12,717 nucleotides of DNA from Phycisphaeraceae bacterium (GTDB lineage: Bacteria; Planctomycetota; Phycisphaerae; Phycisphaerales; UBA1924), in the NCBI GenBank assembly GCA_009827205.1, contig WUAK01000051.1:1-12717 (forward strand), read 5' to 3'. The notes under the pieces were generated by a model that did no database searches, was not told the origin of the DNA, and saw only the letters and a list, made by a program, of their open reading frames with translations. The position numbers and the translations under genes are program-made. Below, piece after piece: positions 6,885-12,717 of the stretch. Within the stretch, counting starts at the first letter, position 1; every line of letters begins with the position of its first letter.

Positions 6885-8237
6885 ATGCCCGCCGTGTATC
6901 CGTTCAACGCGATTCAGTACAACAAGGGTAAAGGCGATGTCACCTCGAGTGTCGCGCCGCCTTACGACGTGCTCGACAAGGCGGGCAAAGACAAGCTGGT
7001 CTCGGGCAATGACAAGAACATCGTCGCGATCGATCTGCCCCACACGCCAGCCAAGGAGCTCGGACCGCCCGAGGCATACGCAGTCGCGGGTGAGTCGCTG
7101 TGCAGTTGGCTTGAATCGGGTGACCTCACTCGGCGCGAGACGCCCGCGATGTTCGCGTACCGCCAGACATTCGAGTTCCGCGGCGAGAAGTACCAGCGCT
7201 GCGGGATGGCGTGCACCGTCGAAACGCACCCGCTCGGCCCTCGCGACGGGGGCGGGATCCTGCCTCACGAGCAGACCTTCAGCGGCCCCAAAGAAGACCG
7301 GCTCGCGCTGATGAAAGCAACGGCCACCCAGATCAGCCCGATCTTCGGCCTGCACCCCGACCAGAACGGCGCCGCGAGCGAACTCGTCCGTTCGATCATG
7401 GAGGCTGGTGCGCCAGATATGACCGCGACCGTCACGGAGACGGACGGCCAGGATGTGCTGCACGAGGTCTGGACAATCGAGGACGAGGCCACGATCAAGA
7501 AGTACCAAGCAGCGCTTGAGGGCGAGGATGTGTTCATCGCCGACGGGCACCACAGGTACAACACCGCGGTGAACTACCTCGACTATCTCGAGTCAGAGGG
7601 CGACGTGCCCGCGGATCACGCTGCTCGGCGCACGATGTTTGTCATGGTCAGCATGTCTGACCCGGGGCTGGCCATCGGGCCGACCCATCGGGTGCTCGGT
7701 GGTATGGAGGACTACTCGCACGAGAAGTTCGTGGATGCCGCGGGTGGGTACCTGCAGATCGACCCTGTTGTGAACGAGCCGAGCCAGATCGAAGCCGAGA
7801 TGGAGAAGGCCCGCACACAATCCAGAGACGTGTTCGGCTTGATTGACTTTGCGACCGGGCTCTGCTGGGTCGCGTCCTGTGTAGACGAGGACCCGCTGAG
7901 CGAGATCTGCTCCGACAAATCGAAGGCCTGGCGTGAATTGGATGTTGCGATCGTGCAGCACCTCATCGTCGATGAGATCTGCAAGCCCGAACTCAACGGC
8001 GGTCAGGACATCAAGTGGGCGTTCCCCCACTCGGTCGAGGAGGTCATGGCCATCGGGTCTGGCAACGAGACCGGCGCGGGTGGTGGATCCGGCTTTGCGC
8101 AGCTTGCTGTCGTCGTGCACCCCACACCGCTCGATGCTGTGCGGGATATCTGTCTCGCGGGTGAGCTGATGCCTCAGAAGTCGACGTTCTTCTACCCGAA
8201 GCTGGCGACGGGGCTGTTTATCAATCCTCTGAAGTAG
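6885..8237 (+). CDS. DUF1015 family protein
   Basis: Member of the conserved DUF1015 family, whose biochemical role I cannot state; in many bacteria it lies near serine biosynthesis genes (serA/serC), which are absent here. The 450 residues contain the family hallmarks in order: an N-terminal PFNAIQYN segment, APPYDV (24-29), HEQTFSGPKEDRL (128-140), the His-rich ADGHHRY (219-225), and C-terminal MPQKSTFFYPKL (429-440) followed by TGLFINPL. The conserved His, Asp and Glu residues in these motifs suggest a metal or phosphate-binding active site, but that is inference. A Gly-rich stretch (about 397-403) just before the last domain is probably a flexible loop. No signal peptide or membrane segment is seen, so it is probably cytoplasmic. 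Its 3' end overlaps the convergent thioredoxin-like gene by 17 bases. Confidence 0.92.
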   Translation: MPAVYPFNAIQYNKGKGDVTSSVAPPYDVLDKAGKDKLVSGNDKNIVAIDLPHTPAKELGPPEAYAVAGESLCSWLESGDLTRRETPAMFAYRQTFEFRGEKYQRCGMACTVETHPLGPRDGGGILPHEQTFSGPKEDRLALMKATATQISPIFGLHPDQNGAASELVRSIMEAGAPDMTATVTETDGQDVLHEVWTIEDEATIKKYQAALEGEDVFIADGHHRYNTAVNYLDYLESEGDVPADHAARRTMFVMVSMSDPGLAIGPTHRVLGGMEDYSHEKFVDAAGGYLQIDPVVNEPSQIEAEMEKARTQSRDVFGLIDFATGLCWVASCVDEDPLSEICSDKSKAWRELDVAIVQHLIVDEICKPELNGGQDIKWAFPHSVEEVMAIGSGNETGAGGGSGFAQLAVVVHPTPLDAVRDICLAGELMPQKSTFFYPKLATGLFINPLK

Positions 8238-8703
8238 CGAGCTTGATGACCGACTCATTGAGCCAGTCGATCGTATTGGCCGAGCTCATGACACCGGTTT
8301 TCTTGGTGATGTCCTTCCCGTCGGTGAGGATGAGTGTCGGCACGGATCGCACGCCGAACATGCTCGCCTGCTCAGGGTATTTATCGATATCGAGGTAGAC
8401 CGGGATTGCTTGCGCGTTGATTGCTTCAGCGACTTGGGGGTCACTGAGTGCGCCGCGTTTGAATGATTGGCACGGCGGACACCACGATGCGGTCGCGAAG
8501 ACGAGCACCGGCTTGCCGGTTTCCGCGGACTGGGCGGTCGCGTCTTCGAGCGAGACGTTCTGTGCGAATACTTGCGGGTGCGGCGCGGCTGTCTGGTTCG
8601 ACCTCGTGAGCACGACAGCGACGATGCTCGCGACGATGACAACAAGGAAGATGCTGTCCATCTTCGAAAACGCCCGGGTTCGTGCCGACTGTGTGCTCTT
8701 CAT
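8221..8703 (-). CDS. Membrane-anchored thioredoxin-fold protein (WCPPC)
   Basis: Predicted thiol-disulfide oxidoreductase of 160 residues. A basic N-terminus (KSTQSARTR) precedes a single hydrophobic segment at about 17-33, so the thioredoxin domain should face the periplasm. The redox motif is WCPPC (74-78, cysteines C75 and C78), with cis-proline P122 in SVPT. LVFATASWCPPC and VYLDIDKYPEQASMFGVRSVPTLIL follow the order expected for the thioredoxin fold, which is close to full length after the anchor. The ATG at 8703 gives a good N-in topology and is preceded at a distance by TGGAG; Met15 is an alternative start. It lies 83 bases downstream of the second CNNM gene on the same strand and could be the last gene of that cluster. 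Whether it reduces, oxidises or isomerises its partner cannot be read from the sequence. Confidence 0.9.
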   Translation of the reverse strand: MKSTQSARTRAFSKMDSIFLVVIVASIVAVVLTRSNQTAAPHPQVFAQNVSLEDATAQSAETGKPVLVFATASWCPPCQSFKRGALSDPQVAEAINAQAIPVYLDIDKYPEQASMFGVRSVPTLILTDGKDITKKTGVMSSANTIDWLNESVIKLATSED

Positions 8704-8786
8704 TACCGCTCAGCTCCAGATGATTGAGTGCCTTACAACACGGCCAACACGAGTGGTCGGGTGTGTATTCCACACTCGAAGCAGGC
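8704..8786 (-). other. Intergenic region between CNNM gene 2 and the thioredoxin-like gene, small hairpin
   Basis: CGAGTG (8750-8755) can pair with CACTCG (8773-8778), and within the loop GTGTG (8761-8765) competes with CACAC (8771-8775). No T-run follows in the minus-strand direction. It could attenuate read-through from the CNNM genes, but such short repeats can arise by chance. Confidence 0.2.
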
Positions 8787-9776
8787 TTACCACTCAATGA
8801 GCTCGCCTGTGACAGGTTCGACAAGGTCTTTCATCGTCACAAGACCTATCGGTCTTTCCTTGCTGACAACGACCGCCAGCGTTTCCCCGGCAGACCGGAG
8901 TGCCTGGAGCGCCTCTCGGGCGGAAAGCGAGGCGTCGATGGTGACAGCTTCCCGGGTCAGAGCCTTGAGTTCATGCTCGTCGGAGAGCAGAAGATCCACC
9001 GCTTCCACGACACCGGCTAGCCCCCCACGTGAACCGATGACGGGCAGTCTGGAATGCGTTGATCCGAGCACGGCTCGCTTGGCATCCTGGTAGCTGCTGT
9101 CGCTGCGGAGTCTCGTCACGCGGTTCCAGGGTGTCATCTCCTGTCGAAGAGGTGTGTCACGGAACGCGATCGCGCGAGAGGCAAGCTCGGCCTGGGTCTT
9201 GGAAACAATCCCTTGACCGACCGCCTCGCGGACGAGCCAGACCATGCGCTCCCGCGGATCGAGCGGGGCCTGGCCCGTTTTCGCGCCAACGAGTCTTTGG
9301 ACGAGCTTTGCAACGACTACGACAACGGGCAAAATGAGTGTCACTGTCAGGACCATCCGCACAGTCTTGAGCAGCGGCGAGAAGAGGTAAGCCAGACGCT
9401 CGGCGTGGATCCTGAAATACTCCTTCGGGAGTGTCTCTGCGAACACGAAAAGTGTCGGGGTCAGGACGGCGGCGTTGATGACTGATATCTGCCACGTCGG
9501 GAGGCCTGTCGCGTCGAGCAGCTTAGAGAGCGCTAACACTCCGATGTAGTTGGATATGTTGTTCATCACAAGCAGCGATGTCAGGATGCGCTCTGGGCGA
9601 TCGAGTTCGGCTTTGAGCCTTCGTGCAGCGTGATCGGGTGTGGGTTTGGCAGCTCTGGCTTCGAGTCGGGCTCGACCGACGACGTAGGTCGCGGTTTCGA
9701 GCCCGCTCCAGAGCGCAGAATCAAAGATCCCGAACACGGCAAGGAAGAGCCAGAATATGAGCTCGGGTGTGCTCAT
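8787..9776 (-). CDS. CNNM/CorC-type membrane protein, DUF21 plus CBS pair, no CorC_HlyC domain
   Basis: Predicted membrane protein of the CNNM/CorB family, linked to Mg2+ (or other divalent ion) efflux, 329 residues. The DUF21 domain begins with a hydrophobic helix (about 6-24) and the SGLETATY motif (24-31), a variant of the family's SGxETAL. Further hydrophobic helices lie near 63-84, 94-112 and 140-162. FAETLPKEYF (112-121) corresponds to the family FGExxPK motif. A CBS pair follows at roughly 212-265 and 270-325 (EMTPWNRV, SRLPVIGSRGGLAGVV, PIGLVTMKDLVEPVTGE). The protein stops right after the second CBS domain, so the CorC_HlyC domain found in its neighbour is missing. Its ATG overlaps the upstream paralogue's TGA by 4 bases, with AGAGG eight bases before it, indicating coupled translation. 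The two proteins may form a heteromer. Confidence 0.9.
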   Translation of the reverse strand: MSTPELIFWLFLAVFGIFDSALWSGLETATYVVGRARLEARAAKPTPDHAARRLKAELDRPERILTSLLVMNNISNYIGVLALSKLLDATGLPTWQISVINAAVLTPTLFVFAETLPKEYFRIHAERLAYLFSPLLKTVRMVLTVTLILPVVVVVAKLVQRLVGAKTGQAPLDPRERMVWLVREAVGQGIVSKTQAELASRAIAFRDTPLRQEMTPWNRVTRLRSDSSYQDAKRAVLGSTHSRLPVIGSRGGLAGVVEAVDLLLSDEHELKALTREAVTIDASLSAREALQALRSAGETLAVVVSKERPIGLVTMKDLVEPVTGELIEW

Positions 9777-11077
9777 GACTCTTGCCTCTCGTTCTCAGTA
9801 TCAGAAGCTGCCCTGCTCATCCTGATGATGACCGATGTGATTGCGCGATCGGTCAGTTCGTGAACGATCAGCTCGAGGCTGCCAAGTCGAACAGAGTCAC
9901 CAGGCTGCGGGAGTCTTCCAAGCATCGCCAGCATGACGCCTGCGACGGTGGTCACTTTCCCAAGATTGCCGGTGAGCTGTGCTGATGCTCCTGGATCCAG
10001 ATCGAGCAGGAGCGCACCAGCGGGTGCGTCTCCGGGGACGATGAACTCGCCGACGCCCGCGATGCGGACCTCGCTCGTCATCGTGGGTTCCTGAGCTTCG
10101 TCGATAAGCTCAGCAACGACATCCTCGACTCGCAGGACACCCACGAGCTCTCCCCTTTCGTCGACGACACCGGCGTGATCGACGCCGCGCGTGCGGAGCT
10201 GTTCAAGTGCGTTGTCGAGCCTGGACTGCTCCGGTATGAAGAGCGGGCGATCCAAGATGCTGGCTAGTTCAGCCTCAGGATCGCGTGCCTTGGCGCGGAG
10301 GTACGTCGAGGGTTGCAGCAGACCCAGGACCGCCTCACGGTCGTCATAAATCAAGATGCGCTCGGGTCGTGATTCACGTATGAGCGCAAGAACCTCGTTG
10401 TGCGACGCGTTCTCGGAGAGAGCTGGCAGCTTGACACGGGGCGTCATCACCTCGCGCACACTAAGCGTGCCCAGGCGGAATACGTCGAGCAGGAGCCGCT
10501 GCTCGGCTGCATCGATGGGCTGGCCTTCGCCTTCACCGATGATGTGACGAAGCTCGTCAGCGCTTATCTCGTGCCCTTGCGTTGGTCTGGTTGACATGAG
10601 CCTCGTGAGCGGCGCCATCACGAATCGATCAATAGACGACCAGAGTGGCCAGAGCGTCTGAATCAGCAGCAGCCAGATCGGCGCCACGATCACAGCAGCC
10701 TTGACCCGGTGGGCAGAGGCAGTCGTTTTCGCGATGACCTCTCCAAAGATGACGATCGCCAGGAGTGAACCAATGCCGACGCCTGTCGCACCGATGTGGT
10801 CCTGCCTGCTCTCGAAGCTGAGCACCACAACTGAAGAGAGTGTGAAGTAGGTGACGTTGACTAGCATGTTTGCCAGAAGGATCGCGGTCAGCAGCGAGCG
10901 GGGCTTTGCGAGCAGTGCGTCGGTTGCAGCGTTGGCCCTCGGGTTTCGCTTGATGATCTCGTCGCGGTCGGCCTGCGTGAGTCCAAAGAGCGCGGTCTCG
11001 GAGCCGCTGACAATCCCAGAGGCAATCAGGAGCGCGGGCATTGCAGCCCAGAGCAGTATGGCATCGGTCGGGGTCAT
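9773..11077 (-). CDS. CNNM/CorC-type membrane protein with DUF21, CBS pair and CorC_HlyC domain
   Basis: Full-length member of the CNNM/CorB family (434 residues), predicted to act in divalent cation (Mg2+/Co2+) transport at the inner membrane. The DUF21 domain carries SGSETALF (24-31), hydrophobic helices near 5-24, 62-88, 97-115 and 127-147, and FGEVIAK (111-117), which has Ala where the family usually has Pro in FGExxPK. The linker VREVMTPR (207-214) leads into the CBS pair (about 211-263 and 275-328, including DERGELVGVLRVEDVVAELI). A C-terminal CorC_HlyC-type domain (about 335-420) ends near GSLELIVHELTDRAITSV. It starts 13 bases after the HscB-like gene and overlaps its paralogue by ATGA, so the three are almost certainly one transcript. 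No clear ribosome-binding site precedes its ATG. Confidence 0.93.
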   Translation of the reverse strand: MTPTDAILLWAAMPALLIASGIVSGSETALFGLTQADRDEIIKRNPRANAATDALLAKPRSLLTAILLANMLVNVTYFTLSSVVVLSFESRQDHIGATGVGIGSLLAIVIFGEVIAKTTASAHRVKAAVIVAPIWLLLIQTLWPLWSSIDRFVMAPLTRLMSTRPTQGHEISADELRHIIGEGEGQPIDAAEQRLLLDVFRLGTLSVREVMTPRVKLPALSENASHNEVLALIRESRPERILIYDDREAVLGLLQPSTYLRAKARDPEAELASILDRPLFIPEQSRLDNALEQLRTRGVDHAGVVDERGELVGVLRVEDVVAELIDEAQEPTMTSEVRIAGVGEFIVPGDAPAGALLLDLDPGASAQLTGNLGKVTTVAGVMLAMLGRLPQPGDSVRLGSLELIVHELTDRAITSVIIRMSRAASDTENERQES

Positions 11078-11090
11078 CTCGTTGGAGGCA

Positions 11091-11594
11091 TTATCTGCCG
11101 ATCAGCCCCGCCTGCTCGATCATGCGTTCGATGTAGCGCCATGCGTTGAGTGTCGTGCGGATGGCTCTGATCTCTTGATCCTCAGGAGGGTCTGAGAGTT
11201 TGGCGAATTGCTGTCTGATCTTCTCGATGTACTCGGTCCGCCGGGCGTCTGCCCAAGATTGCCATCTCTTTATCTGCTCCTCGTTACCCGACGCTGCGGC
11301 GGTCTCCAATTCAGAGCGGACCTCCATGATCTCGAAGAGAAAGCCGTCCGGAAGGGAATCGTCCTTGTCCTCGCCAGCGATCCTTGTGAGGAGAACCCGT
11401 GCTCGCCTTTCAGGGTTGAGCAGCACTACCCGGGCATCGTTGAGGGCCGCGGCTCGGGCGGCAGCCTCATCGTCTCCTGACACCAGATCCGGGTGTTCTG
11501 CTGCGACTCGCGCGAGGTATGCCTGTTCGATGTCGGTCTCGGCGAGATCGAAACCAGGGGTCAATCCAAGCAATAGGAATGGGTCGGTAGGCAT
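11091..11594 (-). CDS. HscB-like J-domain co-chaperone
   Basis: Predicted Fe-S-type co-chaperone of 167 residues, which would stimulate an Hsp70 partner and help pass an Fe-S cluster scaffold. The N-terminus PFLLLGLTPGFDL matches the opening of HscB rather than of DnaJ. The J-domain HPD motif is at H34-P35-D36 (AAEHPDLV), followed by LNDARVVLLNPERRARVLL, the conserved end of the HscB J-domain. The C-terminal part has FLFEIMEVRSELE (about 85-97), matching the HscB FLMEQMELRE motif, and an all-helical stretch ending TTLNAWRYIERMIEQ. No hscA, iscU or iscS is present in the window; instead the gene leads a cluster with two CNNM proteins. A divergent general J-domain protein is the alternative. 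The ATG at 11594 starts right at the conserved segment. Confidence 0.82.
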   Translation of the reverse strand: MPTDPFLLLGLTPGFDLAETDIEQAYLARVAAEHPDLVSGDDEAAARAAALNDARVVLLNPERRARVLLTRIAGEDKDDSLPDGFLFEIMEVRSELETAAASGNEEQIKRWQSWADARRTEYIEKIRQQFAKLSDPPEDQEIRAIRTTLNAWRYIERMIEQAGLIGR

Positions 11595-11608
11595 TGTGCA
11601 TCACGATA

Positions 11609-11624
11609 AGGCACTCAAATGCCT
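11609..11624. promoter_or_regulatory. Small hairpin and TTGACA box between the HscB-like gene and the racemase-like gene
   Basis: AGGCA (11609-11613) and TGCCT (11620-11624) form a short stem with a 6-base loop in the 76-base divergent gap. A TTGACA box follows at 11634-11639 on the plus strand; 17 bases later stands CAGGAT, a poor -10 match. If real, transcription of the racemase-like gene would start very close to its TTG codon. Weak evidence. Confidence 0.25.
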
Positions 11625-11657
11625 GCCGTCGGTTTGACACGGGGCCCGCCTTGGCTC

Positions 11658-11664
11658 AGGATGG
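11658..11664 (+). promoter_or_regulatory. Ribosome-binding site supporting a TTG start
   Basis: AGGATGG lies 6 bases before the TTG at 11671. The frame is closed by TGA at 11635-11637 and no ATG, GTG or CTG lies between, so TTG is the only plausible start. The ATG inside this site begins a five-codon frame (11661-11678) that spans the TTG. Confidence 0.55.
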
Positions 11665-11670
11665 ATCGGT

Positions 11671-12369
11671 TTGGGTGACACGAAGCACATCGGAATCGCA
11701 GCCGTCAGCCCCGAGGGGGCTGCGCTGTGCTATAGGCAGATCTTCCGTCACGCGTCTCGGCTGTTCCCGGATCGGCTCCCCCCTCGGGTCACGATCCACA
11801 ATGAACCCCTGCAGACATATATCGAGTGTGTGCGATCAGATGACTGGGAAGGCGTTGCGAAGCTGATGCTCAAATCGGTTTCGGTGCTTCAGAACGCGGG
11901 CTGTGACTTTGTTCTGACGCCCGACAACGCGGTTCAGCACGGGGTCATGATCGCCGAGCACGCGTCATCACTCCCATGGGTCACGATGCCTGACCTGGTC
12001 GCAGACGCACTGATCGAGAACGGCCACCAGACAGTTGGGATCCTCGGGACCCGATATGTCACGCTGGGCTCGGCGTATCAAACCGCTCTTGGACTCAAGG
12101 GCATCAAGCTCCAGGTGCCGGCGGAGGAGGATGCAAACGAGCTTGATCGGATTGTGTTCCAAGAACTGATCCATGGCACTATCAAAGACCAATCAAAGCA
12201 GGCGGTTTACTCGATGGTTTGCCAATTCGAAGAGCGCGGGAGCCAGGCGGTGATCGTTGCAGCAAGCGAGTTGGGTTTGATTCTTGAAACCCTCGATTGC
12301 CCCCTTCCCACCTACGACGCCGCGGAGTTGCTCGCAATCGGGGCCGTCCGGCGTGCCGGCGAGGGCTGA
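11671..12369 (+). CDS. Aspartate/glutamate racemase-family protein lacking both catalytic cysteines
   Basis: Protein of 232 residues with the Asp/Glu racemase fold. The N-terminus HIGIAAVSPEGAALCYRQI matches the family's IGIIGG-PEAT-YY opening, and the middle AGCDFVLTPDNAVQH aligns with the first catalytic site, normally PCNTxH. Here D85 replaces the cysteine. The second site, normally GCTE, reads VAASELGLIL (196-205), with A198 in the cysteine position and E200 kept. Cofactor-independent racemases need two cysteines as acid and base, so ordinary racemisation is unlikely. It may use D85 in another reaction, bind an amino acid without turnover, or serve a structural role. TTG is the only possible start. 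The gene is divergent from the HscB-like cluster and has no same-strand neighbour in the window. Fold assignment good; activity unknown. Confidence 0.85.
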   Translation: MGDTKHIGIAAVSPEGAALCYRQIFRHASRLFPDRLPPRVTIHNEPLQTYIECVRSDDWEGVAKLMLKSVSVLQNAGCDFVLTPDNAVQHGVMIAEHASSLPWVTMPDLVADALIENGHQTVGILGTRYVTLGSAYQTALGLKGIKLQVPAEEDANELDRIVFQELIHGTIKDQSKQAVYSMVCQFEERGSQAVIVAASELGLILETLDCPLPTYDAAELLAIGAVRRAGEG

Positions 12370-12717
12370 TTCGTCACGTAGATGATTGAGCTTGGCCGCA
12401 GGCTTTCCCAGTTTCTCTTGGTCCGGGGAACCTATGCACTGGACCCACCGAAACCGATCGTGATACGCTGGTATGGACGCTTGCCTCGCGTGAGGGAGGT
12501 GTCACCGGACCGGATCGCCCTTACAGAGGGCCATCCGGGGGAGTCAGGCTTGGAATCTCTGAAGGCACAACGCCGGCGGCACCGCCTGGTTTGTGTCTTG
12601 GAGAACGTGGCGCACGACGGAATGTGCGCTGCCCAGCTGTGAACCCTGGCACGGACGAATCCGACGGCCCGGCACGGAGTTAGAGACCCCGGGCGAGATC
12701 GGACTGGAATGACACAC
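12370..12717. other. 348-base region without a convincing gene, rich in inverted repeats
   Basis: The only frame above 60 codons (12382-12642, plus) has no recognisable motif, no ribosome-binding site and codon use unlike the neighbours. Inverted repeats visible here: GGTCC/GGACC (12420-12424, 12441-12445); CCTC-GCGT-GAGG (12484-12495); CCGGAT-C-GCCCT paired with AGGGC-C-ATCCG (12510-12538, 11 pairs, one C-C mismatch, loop TACAG); a 9-pair stem with loop GACGGAAT (12607-12632); and GCCCGG/CCGGGC (12667-12672, 12689-12694). I could not match it to RNase P, tmRNA, SRP RNA, 6S RNA or a known riboswitch. It may be an untranslated leader or small RNA locus, or GC-rich spacer. Confidence 0.35.

Noticed and set aside
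6026..6907. Longer PurQ starting at TTG 6907
   Set aside because: The extra 38 residues have no PurQ counterpart and run into the start of the divergent DUF1015 gene; the ATG at 6793 begins at the conserved N-terminus.
6846..7553. 235-codon minus-strand frame
   Set aside because: Opposite the start of DUF1015 and across the intergenic region; no recognisable domain.
11091..11594. General DnaJ-type chaperone
   Set aside because: The opening PFLLLGL and the second conserved segment FLFEIMEVRSELE fit HscB; no Gly/Phe or zinc-finger region of DnaJ is present.
12484..12545. RNase P RNA, SRP RNA or tmRNA
   Set aside because: The hairpins are suggestive, but the fixed cores (GAGGAAAGUCC, GGAAGGAAGCAG, GGUUCGA-type T loop) are absent on both strands.
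12382..12642. 86-codon plus-strand frame as a gene
   Set aside because: No ribosome-binding site, no motif, irregular codon use, and the reverse strand is open over much of the same stretch. Kept only as part of the unassigned right-end region.

Overview
The window looks like ordinary chromosome from a GC-rich, Gram-negative-type bacterium. The most likely source is a member of the Planctomycetota, class Phycisphaerae. This is an inference from gene content: a membrane protein headed by a CxxC-DYPLRGLP-CxxC zinc ribbon, tandem DUF21/CBS (CNNM-type) proteins, a DUF1015 protein, and a solitary purQ away from other purine genes. GTG and TTG starts are used freely. I see no tRNA or rRNA gene, transposase, integrase, CRISPR array or phage gene.

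Layout. (1) Positions 1-1751, plus strand: a DHH/DHHA1 phosphoesterase (NrnA-like) that is cut by the left edge of the window, overlapping by 4 bases a small stand-alone DPPY-type methyltransferase. (2) Positions 1758-6793, minus strand, transcribed right to left: purQ, a zinc-ribbon multi-pass membrane protein, mnmA (tRNA 2-thiouridylase), and a flavin-dependent halogenase-like protein with a long C-terminal extension. The gaps between them grow from 36 to 59 to 153 bases, so the first three may share a transcript while the halogenase probably has its own control region. (3) Positions 6885-8237, plus strand: a DUF1015 protein, divergent from purQ across a 91-base region that holds a strong hairpin. 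(4) Positions 8221-11594, minus strand: an HscB-like J-domain protein, two adjacent CNNM/CorC-type membrane CBS proteins, and a membrane-anchored thioredoxin-fold protein. (5) Positions 11671-12369, plus strand: an aspartate/glutamate racemase-fold protein in which both catalytic cysteines are replaced. (6) Positions 12370-12717: no convincing gene, but several good inverted repeats.

Most genes are housekeeping: nucleotide turnover, purine synthesis, tRNA thiolation and ion homeostasis. I do not see a clear undescribed multi-gene system. The best leads are the cysteine-less racemase homologue, the halogenase with intact catalytic motifs and an unexplained ~200-residue tail, the co-chaperone/CNNM/thioredoxin cluster, and the orphan methyltransferase coupled to a nucleotide phosphoesterase. 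All assignments come from motifs read by eye; no database search was run.
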